Shown here one piece after another: positions 1 to 7,313 of a DNA stretch of 9,605 nt. The stretch is taken from NCBI GenBank assembly GCA_039026975.1, contig JBCCLI010000245.1, positions 1 through 9,605 on the forward strand, read 5' to 3'. The notes under the pieces were generated by a model that searched no databases, was not told the DNA's origin, and saw only the letters and a list, made by a program, of their open reading frames with translations. This DNA comes from JBCBKZ01 sp039026975. Its GTDB lineage: Bacteria > Bacteroidota > Bacteroidia > J057. The translations under genes and the position numbers were made by a program. Numbering within the stretch: position 1 is the stretch's first letter; every line of letters begins with the position of its first letter.

Positions 1-160
1 CCCCTGCTTCCTCTACCGCCCGTGCTGTAGCAAAGACAATGTCGTGAAAAGCACCTGCATCTGCCGTAATGGCTACTACCTCTCCAGGCTGAACTTGGAA
101 AAGATTCTGAATGAGGTGATGGGAGAAAAGCCTAACCCTGGGTTTATCCGGTAATAACAT
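1..160 (-). CDS. N-terminal fragment, possibly M29-type (leucyl) aminopeptidase; runs off left edge
   Basis: An open minus-strand frame starts at the ATG whose complement lies at 158-160 and stays open for 53 codons to the window edge. It reads MLLPDKPRVRLFSHH and continues to a segment QPGEVVAITADAGA followed by a helix ending ATARAVEEAG. The pattern 'V+PGE.V.I.aDa....lv.A.aRa...aG' resembles the N-terminal domain of M29 metallo-aminopeptidases (thermophilic leucyl aminopeptidases), where a short helix precedes a PGE-containing strand. The metal-binding residues of that family lie further downstream, outside the window, so function cannot be confirmed. The frame remains open upstream of the ATG, but no other ATG is seen nearby. 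The gene is transcribed away from the membrane-protein pair and is probably unrelated to the conflict operon. Confidence 0.5.
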   Translation of the reverse strand, partial: MLLPDKPRVRLFSHHLIQNLFQVQPGEVVAITADAGAFHDIVFATARAVEEAG

Positions 161-448
161 GAGGGGGAAAATACAACCCTCAACTGAATTCAAGAAATAA
201 GATACTATAGGTAATAGATAAGGTAAACTTGCTCATTAGTAAGCAAAGCTCATTAACTAACAAAATACTACGTTCCTGATAGTATATTTTTACAAATATT
301 CAATATTTATTTTATATGTATTTTTCATTCTATAATTTTGTTATTTATCTACCTTTTAATTAACTATATAACTTCATATTCCGACTTACTAGAAAGAATA
401 ATTCTCCCTAATTTAACTACAATTTAAGCTCATTAGCGCCAATTCTAT
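161..448. other. AT-rich divergent intergenic region
   Basis: These 288 bp separate the left-edge minus-strand gene from the plus-strand membrane-protein pair, so promoters for both directions should lie here. The stretch from about 255 to 420 is very A/T-rich. I looked for the Bacteroidota consensus (TTTG, about 19-21 bp, TAnnTTTG) and found only weak partial matches: TTTG at 337-340 with TAACTATA at 361-368 for the plus-strand genes. No convincing operator, riboswitch, RNA gene or coding frame is visible. Confidence 0.6.
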
Positions 449-1408
449 ATGGGAAAATATTATACAATCAAAGGAGAAGAAGTTCCATTACCTGAATCTC
501 CTAACTTCATATCTTTAGGAAAAAAAGGGAGTATAGAAAAGGTTTCAACACGCTTTAGTGAGAACGATACTTTTGGAGAAGAGGAAATAACTTCCGAGGT
601 GATTAGGAACCTTAAACTTTCCATTAAAGATTTCTTTGCTCCCTTAAGAGAGAAAGAAGGAAGGAGTAATTTTAAGGTAGCGGCACTGATTAGCACACTT
701 CTATCAGTTCCATTTATTAAATGGTTAGGATTAAATGAACCCTTTGTCAGAGGGTGGAGGCTAGAGGTAGTAAAGCAGGTAGCCCTTGATGCTGAGAATC
801 CAGTTCCTCCCAGTAGTAGCAATACTGTTTTTCGATATTTTTTTAAAGGCCTTTTCCTGATAATCTCCAGAACCATTTACTTTCTACCTTTTGTTATCAT
901 CACTTTTCTTTCTGGCATGGGTATCCTCGGATTCATTTCCGAGCTTTTTAGCTATATCATGGAAAATTTCATAGGGACCAGTAAGGTCTCGTTAATTGAA
1001 TTTTTGATAGAAAAATTGATAATAGATGCGGGTAAAGACTTCCTAATTAAGCTAGTGCTGTTAGGGTTTTATGTTGTTTTTGTCTGGCCTATTTACAGAA
1101 TCATCATGATTCACTATGCACTAGGAATTTATAGAGAAGGGGCATTTTTTAGCATTTCAAAAATTCGAGCGGCTGTAGGAATGTTTAAGAGACATGCGAG
1201 TGTAATATATGGTGTATATGCGCTAGTCATTTCAGTGGACGTAATCATGATCATTAGCAGTTTTATATTTACCGTCTTTCCACTATCTCTGGTTTCATGG
1301 ATTTTTCTCCCTACCGTTTTCCTGATATTTAGGCATTGGGTGAAAGGGCATGCCTATGGAATATTGGGGAAGTATCTTATTGCTAACGATGAAATTCAAC
1401 TATCCTAA
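449..1408 (+). CDS. Polytopic membrane protein, DUF4013-like, copy 1
   Basis: 319-aa integral membrane protein of unknown function. After a hydrophilic N-terminus of about 75 residues there are about five hydrophobic segments: roughly 76-95, 133-163, 198-222, 252-275 and 277-295. Recognisable short motifs are RGWR near 101-104, an R-x2-YFLP segment near 141-147, a YALG motif with following FFS near 223-235, and a C-terminal KGHAYGILGKYL near 299-310. The layout (charged loop after the first helix, then a 'Y.lP' helix, then an 'h.ry..G....FfS' helix) resembles DUF4013 membrane proteins, but I call this a resemblance only. The same motifs recur in the next gene, so the two are paralogues. The start at 449 is the first ATG of the frame and has no clear Shine-Dalgarno sequence, which is normal for Bacteroidota. 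A regulatory or sensing role in membrane biology cannot be told from sequence. Confidence 0.85.
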   Translation: MGKYYTIKGEEVPLPESPNFISLGKKGSIEKVSTRFSENDTFGEEEITSEVIRNLKLSIKDFFAPLREKEGRSNFKVAALISTLLSVPFIKWLGLNEPFVRGWRLEVVKQVALDAENPVPPSSSNTVFRYFFKGLFLIISRTIYFLPFVIITFLSGMGILGFISELFSYIMENFIGTSKVSLIEFLIEKLIIDAGKDFLIKLVLLGFYVVFVWPIYRIIMIHYALGIYREGAFFSISKIRAAVGMFKRHASVIYGVYALVISVDVIMIISSFIFTVFPLSLVSWIFLPTVFLIFRHWVKGHAYGILGKYLIANDEIQLS

Positions 1409-1422
1409 CCTACTTCAGCATA

Positions 1423-2424
1423 ATGGCTCAGACATATAAAATAACTTCACAACTAACTCGCTCTGACAAACAAATATTAGAGGAGGGGCAGATAGTATCT
1501 GTAAATCAACCTAAATATTTAGAGCAAGAGACCATCAGTATAGCTGTAGAAAGTGTGAAAGAGGCTGATTCTCTTACAGCAATTGTAACTAAAGACTTGA
1601 ATAAGATTATTCAAGCCATAAAAGTAGCCTTAGGAGATGCTTCCTCCAAAGCAAGGTTTTTAATTATAGGCATTGTCTATCTTTTTTTGACTCCTTCAGG
1701 AATGGCCATTTTTTTTATTAGAGGATGGCGATTTGATCTAATAAAGAGAATGCTGTCTACTAAAAGTTCTGGATTAGCCCCAGAGATAAATTCCCTCACT
1801 CAGATAGGTATCCATGTAAAGGAAGGGATTAAAATTTTTGGTGCTAGAGCCGTTTATGAAATTCCCAAAATCATTGTTCTAGCAGCCATTGGATATAGTC
1901 ATTGGGAACTTGTTTTTGATTGGACCCAGTATTTGCTGGGAAGAATGTTTTCTCCTGCTAATGCAGTTGACTTTAGTACCCAAATCCAAACTACTCAGCT
2001 TAGCCTAGGTATAACTTTCATGGTGGAATTCGTTTTTTACCTAATTCTTTCATTTGTAATTACTCCAGCTTACAAGTTGACTGAAATAAGATATGCATCA
2101 GGTCAAATTCCATATAAATCATTCTTCTCAATGTCTGTTCTTCAAGAAAGCTATAAGCTTTACAAAAAGTACCGATTTTCTACTCTTACTATGTACATTT
2201 GGGATATAATTATTTCTATTCTTAGCACTTTAGTTGCGTTTATCACTTTTATCATTCTTCCGTTCATTTCGTTTCTTGTTCTACCCTTTTATAAGCTCAT
2301 CTTCAAGCATCTAGCTAAAGCATATGGTTACGGGGTTTTAGCCAGGCGGTTACAAGCTAATGGCGACCTGCCTGACCAAATTAATATTCATACTAGAGGG
2401 ATCAAAAAGGAGGAAACTAATTGA
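1423..2424 (+). CDS. Polytopic membrane protein, DUF4013-like, copy 2 (paralogue of upstream gene)
   Basis: 333-aa integral membrane protein starting only 14 bp after the stop of the preceding gene, so the two are probably one transcript. It has a hydrophilic N-terminus of about 75 residues, then hydrophobic segments near 79-99, 148-158, 195-217, 254-280 and 279-295. It shares with copy 1 an RGWRFDLIK motif near 100-107 (RGWRLEVVK in copy 1), R-x2-YEIP near 142-148, RYASG with FFSMS near 223-237, and a C-terminal KAYGYGVLARRLQAN near 299-313 (AYGILGKYLIAN in copy 1). Overall identity by eye is low and confined to these anchors, so the duplication is old or the two copies serve distinct roles, perhaps as a heteromer. 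The C-terminus adds a basic tail of about 20 residues ending RGIKKEETN. It converges on the conflict operon, and there is no direct evidence linking it functionally to that operon. Confidence 0.85.
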   Translation: MAQTYKITSQLTRSDKQILEEGQIVSVNQPKYLEQETISIAVESVKEADSLTAIVTKDLNKIIQAIKVALGDASSKARFLIIGIVYLFLTPSGMAIFFIRGWRFDLIKRMLSTKSSGLAPEINSLTQIGIHVKEGIKIFGARAVYEIPKIIVLAAIGYSHWELVFDWTQYLLGRMFSPANAVDFSTQIQTTQLSLGITFMVEFVFYLILSFVITPAYKLTEIRYASGQIPYKSFFSMSVLQESYKLYKKYRFSTLTMYIWDIIISILSTLVAFITFIILPFISFLVLPFYKLIFKHLAKAYGYGVLARRLQANGDLPDQINIHTRGIKKEETN

Positions 2425-2569
2425 AACCATAAATTGGAATGACATTTATAGAGTTAATTGTCTAATACCTGCTCAGCATCAGTAAGATTTAATCCATATT
2501 TTTAGGCAGACGAGTCCGTATCTGCTGTACCATATTTTACCAAGCATCATGGATGCTTATAAGAGGAAT
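2425..2569. other. Spacer between convergent transcription units
   Basis: This 145-bp stretch lies between the stop of the second membrane-protein gene and the stop of the 1183-aa gene on the opposite strand. It contains no coding frame that I can support. It holds two small inverted repeats (about 2506-2525 and 2542-2558), and is the natural place for termination of both converging transcripts. Confidence 0.6.
2542..2558. terminator. Short perfect hairpin between convergent genes, possible bidirectional terminator
   Basis: AAGCATC at 2542-2548 is the exact reverse complement of GATGCTT at 2552-2558, giving a 7-bp stem with a 3-nt loop. It sits 11 bp beyond the stop of the 1183-aa gene and 117 bp beyond the stop of the plus-strand gene. 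Neither side has a clear T-tract, so it is not a classical intrinsic terminator. A weaker stem, GCAGA (2506-2510) with TCTGC (2521-2525), lies just to its left. Position, more than sequence, suggests a termination role. Confidence 0.3.
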
Positions 2570-5500
2570 TCATATTGGATAAACGTTATCCAAATTCCTC
2601 CTAATATCTGTCTCCATATCATTTAAAATTCTATATATCTCATCCCTCACCCTAACCTTATCCTTTAAGAAATTATTAAATATAATATTGGTTTTTTCCC
2701 CAAGATCAAGACCTTCATTTAATATTCCCTGAACCGCAATAATAGAACTAGTCATCTTCCTAAAGCCAGGGTTAGCATGGCTGATAAGTTGCATTTGATA
2801 AAGAATTTCTTTCCATTCTGAAATATAATCCATGTGCTCCCGCAAACGATTCATCTGCTCAGAAAGAGTGTTAATTTTATCAAGGGTCTGCTGATTATAT
2901 TGTATATATCTAGCAATGAACAGGTCAATCCTAGATATAATTTCTTTATCTAAATCTCTACTTAATGGGTCAAATTGAACTTTCTTAAGTAGCCTTACCA
3001 CTCCACTATTCACACTATTTTCTACTACTTCAAGTACAGATCTCCATGTATGTCTTGCATTTCCTTGAAAATACATGCTGTCAAGAAGCTTACTTCTGCG
3101 GATATACCGTTCTATTTCTTTTGGAGAAGAAATGATACTAGCTAGATAAATAGCTATTTCCTCAAGTGGACTTACCTCTGGAATACTATCCTCATTTCTG
3201 CTTGATACATTTTCCTGTAATTCATCTCCTTTATCTTGTTGGGTAGTTTCTTTTATTCTTAAGTCCGTTAGTTCTGAAATCTTTCCATTTAACTTATCCC
3301 CCATGATCTTAAAAAAGGCCGATGTAGGATGTAGTTCATCAAACCATCCCCTTGGCTCAGATACTATCCCTCTTAGGTCTACATAATGTACCTGGGGGAA
3401 TATCTCTGCTACCTCTCGCAGTGCCTTATTATACTCATCTACCATTTCTATTAGAATGAACCGCTTAAGGGTGTCATCCTTGATTTCTAGATCCTCTAGT
3501 GGTTTATATAGCCATTGCCCATTTCCCGTAGCAATATGGATGAGGCTTTGTGTAATACCTGATCCCACTTTATCAGAAGGAAGGGGATAATCATAACCAT
3601 GGATAATGACTTGTATATACTGACTTTCTAACTCATGGAATAATCCAGTAAACAACCACTGATAATAAAGTAAAAGGTCATAAAAAGCCTCTTTTATATA
3701 CTCCACTGCACTGGCCTTTTCAAACTCATTAGGCTTAATCAACCGAGCGAGTGAACCCGAGCTGAGTAACTGTCCTATTCCCCCTGCTAATAAGAGAAAG
3801 TGAGGGCTTTCAGATTTCAGAGCGCCTATAAATTCTCTTTGACTATACATATTAGCTAACCAATCTCCTCCACTTGAAATAGCTTTAACAGCTAACTCCT
3901 TTCTTTCTCTAAGCCAATCTGCCAAATCTTTTACAAAAACCGGATACTCAAACCAGCTATCACCATCAACTATGACTTTTACTACATCTGGATCCTTGAT
4001 GAGTCTCCTTCTATACTTTTTACCATTATTCTTTCTACTCCTTTTGTTTAAGAATTCTATGATCCCCTCATCGGAGGCTACATGTCCCCTAAAGACTTCA
4101 GCACCTATACCTAACACATTAGCGATCTCTTCTACTACCCGCCTATTAAGTTCAAATTTTCTTTCTGAGGGAGCAGAGTTACCATCTTCTTGGGGAGGAA
4201 TTTCTATTCCTTTATACCTCCTTAGCAGCTTTGTAGCTTCTCTCCCATATGTATTCATCAAACTGGTAGCCAATTCTTGTAGAAGAATATTCCTTTTAGC
4301 TGAATCTGAGTTTTTTTCTACTCGTACCTCAGGAATAGTCATGCTCACTTTGTCTGGGACGGATTGGCTTAGGGTTAAGTCAGCCAAAAGTATCTTATCA
4401 TCCTGAAGGGTGTCCTGGTCATACAGATCAGTAATTTGGCTCAACAGCTCCTTTCTTTCGTCAGTATTCTTGCTTGGTGTGAGGTATAGCTCATTGATGA
4501 GCTGAAACAACCTCAAATTATATCCAGCCTGAGAAGTAATGGGAGGGACGTAATATGGTACAACAGAAGGTGAATCTGTTGCCGCACTAAGTATCTCAGC
4601 TAAGGCCTTCCTAATGTGGTAAAGAAAATTGCCTTCTCTATTTTCTAATTCCTTTATGAGTCGTTTCCTTCCTTTATCAGGAATTTTACCATTCCTAAAC
4701 CATGGAAGTTGGGAGAGTATAGAGAGGTTTTCTTTAGTGAGTACCGCCTGCTGTAATTCTCTCTCCAACACATCCCCTAGGTGGAGCGTAAGTTCCCAGT
4801 ATATTTCAGGGTACACAGCTGAGGCGCATATCCAAAGAAATAAAGGCTCAGATACATGTGTTTTCAAATAGCCAACGCCAGCATTTTCCAGGAGGATAGC
4901 TTGTATATCCAACAACCACCTGTCCATCCTGTTATCTATCAGCTGGTCAAAGTGCTGGATAACCGCTACTAGTCCTTCAATAGTAGCCGGGGCGTATACA
5001 AAGTGCTCTGATAATACATTTTCCTTCCAGCCCCAATATGAGATGGGAACGGTAGATAAGATGCCAACTGCTTCCCAGGAATTAATAAAATTTGTTACCC
5101 ACGGATATATATTTTGTTCATATTGGTTGAAGAAAATATTTCCTGATCCTAAGATTATCAGCCTTTCTCCCCGATTAAGATTCTCTAATTCCAAAAAAGC
5201 ATGTGGCTCATCTGGACTCAGGAAATCCTTAGTAGGGGTACATATCCGTGGATCTCCCTGAAAATAGTATAGGTCGACTGATATGCCATTAGCATGCATA
5301 AGCTGAGCTAAGTGGATAAACCAATTTGCTTGATAACCTTTTAGCTGTTCAGTATCCACAAGCATGATATATGCCACCTCAGTGGATTCTTGCAGGTACT
5401 CTACTATAACTGTGCCTGCATGGGATACAGTAGCGTTTATGGTTCTGCCAACATCAATTATAGCAGTATTACTCCCTATGCTCTCCTCACTTGAAAGTAA

Positions 5501-6121
5501 AGGTCTGACTAGGGCAGAGGACGCTACATCTATTATCTCCATAGAGGGTAGGGATACCGGAGGAAAGTATCTGTAAGGAGGCCCCAGGGATGGTTTTTCT
5601 TCTTTTGTGGGAGAAGGCCTAAACAAGAGGTAGTATATAACTATCCCTAAGAGTATAGCTCCAAGGATAAAATATACATACCGTTCTTGTATAGGGGATA
5701 CATATATGATGACGGCTAGTATCACCATGATACTCCCCATAATGGATTGCCGATTCAGCTTAGGGAAGGTCCATTTGTTTTTTTCAGAAACTACTGCTGG
5801 AGAATGTTCCAAGGTATCTGAAGGTACCCTTGCTGAAGGGACCTGTTCAACTAATCCATGAGTTAGCAAATCATCAGCACATGCAACTAATCTTTGAAAG
5901 ACTTCCCAGAATTTCTGCTCCTCATCTGTACTTTTCACTAATACTGGAGCCAAATATTTTCCTAATTCTTGAATATAGGTAGATAGGGAAACAGTCTTGA
6001 GGTCCAACTCATGGCTAAAATAGGAATGAAGTTGGAGGCAATCCATATATTGGTCTAGACAGATAGGGATCCCTCTTGCCTTCAAAGAATTCATTAACCA
6101 TGAAAAGAGAAAATCTTTCAT
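2570..6121 (-). CDS. Membrane-anchored vWA - SGNH hydrolase-like - EAD1 fusion; effector/partner of MoxR in a ternary conflict system
   Basis: 1183-aa multidomain protein, last gene of the operon, 40 bp after MoxR. Order seen: residues 1-85, helical region like the N-terminus of CoxE-type vWA proteins (ARGIPICLDQYMDCLQ at 15-30); two TM helices near 127-145 and 148-168, placing both ends on the same (presumably cytoplasmic) side; vWA-like domain about 246-390 with strands YIMLVD and VDLYYFQ, and LIILGSGN at 321-328. The MIDAS DxSxS is DTEQL (256-260), so two of three metal ligands are gone. A helical region follows, with LPWFRNGKIPD at 472-482. The SGNH/GDSL-like domain spans about 712-950: GDSW at 720-723 (nucleophile Ser722), GGDWLANMY at 751-759, HGYDYP at 841-846 and DELHP at 928-932. 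The block III GGND is degenerate (GGIGQ, 780-784). EAD1 lies at about 985-1065 (invariant Gly1020, Trp1026), followed by a helical, coiled-coil-prone tail at about 1070-1183. The domain calls are by motif recognition; effector activity is uncertain. Confidence 0.87.
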   Translation of the reverse strand: MKDFLFSWLMNSLKARGIPICLDQYMDCLQLHSYFSHELDLKTVSLSTYIQELGKYLAPVLVKSTDEEQKFWEVFQRLVACADDLLTHGLVEQVPSARVPSDTLEHSPAVVSEKNKWTFPKLNRQSIMGSIMVILAVIIYVSPIQERYVYFILGAILLGIVIYYLLFRPSPTKEEKPSLGPPYRYFPPVSLPSMEIIDVASSALVRPLLSSEESIGSNTAIIDVGRTINATVSHAGTVIVEYLQESTEVAYIMLVDTEQLKGYQANWFIHLAQLMHANGISVDLYYFQGDPRICTPTKDFLSPDEPHAFLELENLNRGERLIILGSGNIFFNQYEQNIYPWVTNFINSWEAVGILSTVPISYWGWKENVLSEHFVYAPATIEGLVAVIQHFDQLIDNRMDRWLLDIQAILLENAGVGYLKTHVSEPLFLWICASAVYPEIYWELTLHLGDVLERELQQAVLTKENLSILSQLPWFRNGKIPDKGRKRLIKELENREGNFLYHIRKALAEILSAATDSPSVVPYYVPPITSQAGYNLRLFQLINELYLTPSKNTDERKELLSQITDLYDQDTLQDDKILLADLTLSQSVPDKVSMTIPEVRVEKNSDSAKRNILLQELATSLMNTYGREATKLLRRYKGIEIPPQEDGNSAPSERKFELNRRVVEEIANVLGIGAEVFRGHVASDEGIIEFLNKRSRKNNGKKYRRRLIKDPDVVKVIVDGDSWFEYPVFVKDLADWLRERKELAVKAISSGGDWLANMYSQREFIGALKSESPHFLLLAGGIGQLLSSGSLARLIKPNEFEKASAVEYIKEAFYDLLLYYQWLFTGLFHELESQYIQVIIHGYDYPLPSDKVGSGITQSLIHIATGNGQWLYKPLEDLEIKDDTLKRFILIEMVDEYNKALREVAEIFPQVHYVDLRGIVSEPRGWFDELHPTSAFFKIMGDKLNGKISELTDLRIKETTQQDKGDELQENVSSRNEDSIPEVSPLEEIAIYLASIISSPKEIERYIRRSKLLDSMYFQGNARHTWRSVLEVVENSVNSGVVRLLKKVQFDPLSRDLDKEIISRIDLFIARYIQYNQQTLDKINTLSEQMNRLREHMDYISEWKEILYQMQLISHANPGFRKMTSSIIAVQGILNEGLDLGEKTNIIFNNFLKDKVRVRDEIYRILNDMETDIRRNLDNVYPI

Positions 6122-6161
6122 TTAAGAGCAGGTATTATGGCTGAAACATGCTGAAATCAAT

Positions 6162-7313
6162 TCATGCAATTGGATCTTCAGATGCCTCACTTTGGTCTAT
6201 TTCCAGTAACATCCTGTCCATATCATCCTTATGTTTTAACAATACACAATAGCTTAAGGTAAGTACTTCCTTTTCTGTAGGGGAAATACGTTCTATTTGT
6301 CCTTGTTCTCCTGTCTTGATTTTATCTACCCTAAACTCTCTGTAAGCGTCTAAAACTTGAAGCCATGAGAGTAACTCTGCTGTAGCTGGCTTTCTGTTTT
6401 TGATGGTAGCTCGTATGTGGTCAAAGTGGCCTAAGAGCGTATCCAGCTCATCAGAGGAAAACCGAAGTCCTTCCTTATTTTTTCCTGTAAGCTGGGCATC
6501 AATTATTTCCTGTAATTGAGATGGCTCAGGAAATCCTATATGGTGGTAAATACATCTCCTAAGAAAAGCATCTGGTAACTCCTTTTCCCTGTTACTAGTA
6601 ATGATCACGATAGGCTTCAATTCATCTTCTGTAATGTCAAAAGTCTCAGCTGTTTCATCCACCATAAACCTAAAGTCTTCCAAGGCTTCCAATAAATCAT
6701 TCGGAAATGCTCTTGGGGCTTTATCTATTTCATCTATCAGCACTACAGATCTCCTTTTACTTTCCCTCTTGGACAACTTAGCCCTAAGAATGGCACTCCC
6801 AAAAGCCCGAAAATCTATGTATTTGTAAGCATCTTCCCTTCCTTTATTATCCAAAAGAGAAAAGATGACTTTATCATAGGCGGAGGTCCCCTCTTTTATT
6901 TCTTCAAAGGGATTTTCCCCCTTTATACTGATCATTTCCGTATTGGCATCCGAGAAATGCCTGAGTGAATCATACCTATAAAATAAATCTTTATAAACTG
7001 AATCATGCTTGGCAGTAAACCTGTATGGTTTTTCATATACTCCATTCTCTTTATTCTCACTAAGTTGATGCGCTATACTAGCAGCTACCATGGTTTTCCC
7101 TGTCCCTGGAGGCCCTGTAATCAATAGGGGTTTCTTAAGAAGAAGGGCAACATGGATAGCCCTGGCCAACTCCGTATTGGCTATATAATTCTCAGGTTTA
7201 TTTAGACTAGCTAAATTTGGAAGTCCTTCAAGCGTAGCACTTGGATTTCGGTAGGGATTTAATTTCTCAAGTATAGAAAGGGGTTGACTAGGCATGGCTC
7301 TTATGATAAACAT
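6162..7313 (-). CDS. MoxR-family AAA+ ATPase of a MoxR-vWA-EAD conflict system
   Basis: 383-aa MoxR-clade AAA+ ATPase, expected to work as an ATP-driven chaperone on a vWA partner, here probably the vWA domain of the next gene. Visible motifs: Walker A GPPGTGKT at 67-74; DLFYRYD at 109-115, typical of the MoxR lineage found in these ternary systems; Walker B VVLIDEIDKAP at 190-200 followed by FPNDLLEALE; sensor 1 TSN at 239-241; and LPDAFLRRC with arginine-finger arginines 252-253. The C-terminal lid region is helical (about 265-365) and the last 20 residues are acidic. All catalytic elements look intact, in contrast to its neighbours. The start at 7313 overlaps the end of the preceding gene by 26 bp. 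Met7 (ATG at 7293-7295) would reduce the overlap to 8 bp and is a credible alternative start. The overlap suggests translational coupling with the EAD1-iSTAND-like protein. Confidence 0.95.
   Translation of the reverse strand: MFIIRAMPSQPLSILEKLNPYRNPSATLEGLPNLASLNKPENYIANTELARAIHVALLLKKPLLITGPPGTGKTMVAASIAHQLSENKENGVYEKPYRFTAKHDSVYKDLFYRYDSLRHFSDANTEMISIKGENPFEEIKEGTSAYDKVIFSLLDNKGREDAYKYIDFRAFGSAILRAKLSKRESKRRSVVLIDEIDKAPRAFPNDLLEALEDFRFMVDETAETFDITEDELKPIVIITSNREKELPDAFLRRCIYHHIGFPEPSQLQEIIDAQLTGKNKEGLRFSSDELDTLLGHFDHIRATIKNRKPATAELLSWLQVLDAYREFRVDKIKTGEQGQIERISPTEKEVLTLSYCVLLKHKDDMDRMLLEIDQSEASEDPIA

Noticed and set aside
337..368. Possible Bacteroidota promoter (TTTG at 337-340, TAACTATA at 361-368) for the membrane-protein pair.
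   Set aside because: Spacing is right but the -7 element matches TAnnTTTG poorly, and partial matches are frequent in such AT-rich DNA.
460..876. 138-codon open frame on the minus strand inside the first membrane-protein gene.
   Set aside because: It is a shadow of the plus-strand gene: no family resemblance, and the plus frame has clear membrane segments and a paralogue.
2501..2530. GACGAGTCC stretch with flanking GCAGA/TCTGC reminiscent of a hammerhead ribozyme core.
   Set aside because: The CUGANGA core and matching GAAA segment are absent; only a 5-bp stem remains.
3972..4406. 144-codon open frame on the plus strand inside the 1183-aa gene.
   Set aside because: Ser/Leu-rich antisense composition typical of a shadow frame; the minus strand here encodes continuous conserved protein.
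2463..6137. 12-bp sequence TAATACCTGCTC at 2463-2474 recurs in inverted form at 6126-6137, in the two spacers flanking the 1183-aa gene.
   Set aside because: Chance 12-bp matches between strands are expected several times in a window of this size, and neither copy extends further. It is too short to call a mobile-element end or recombination site.
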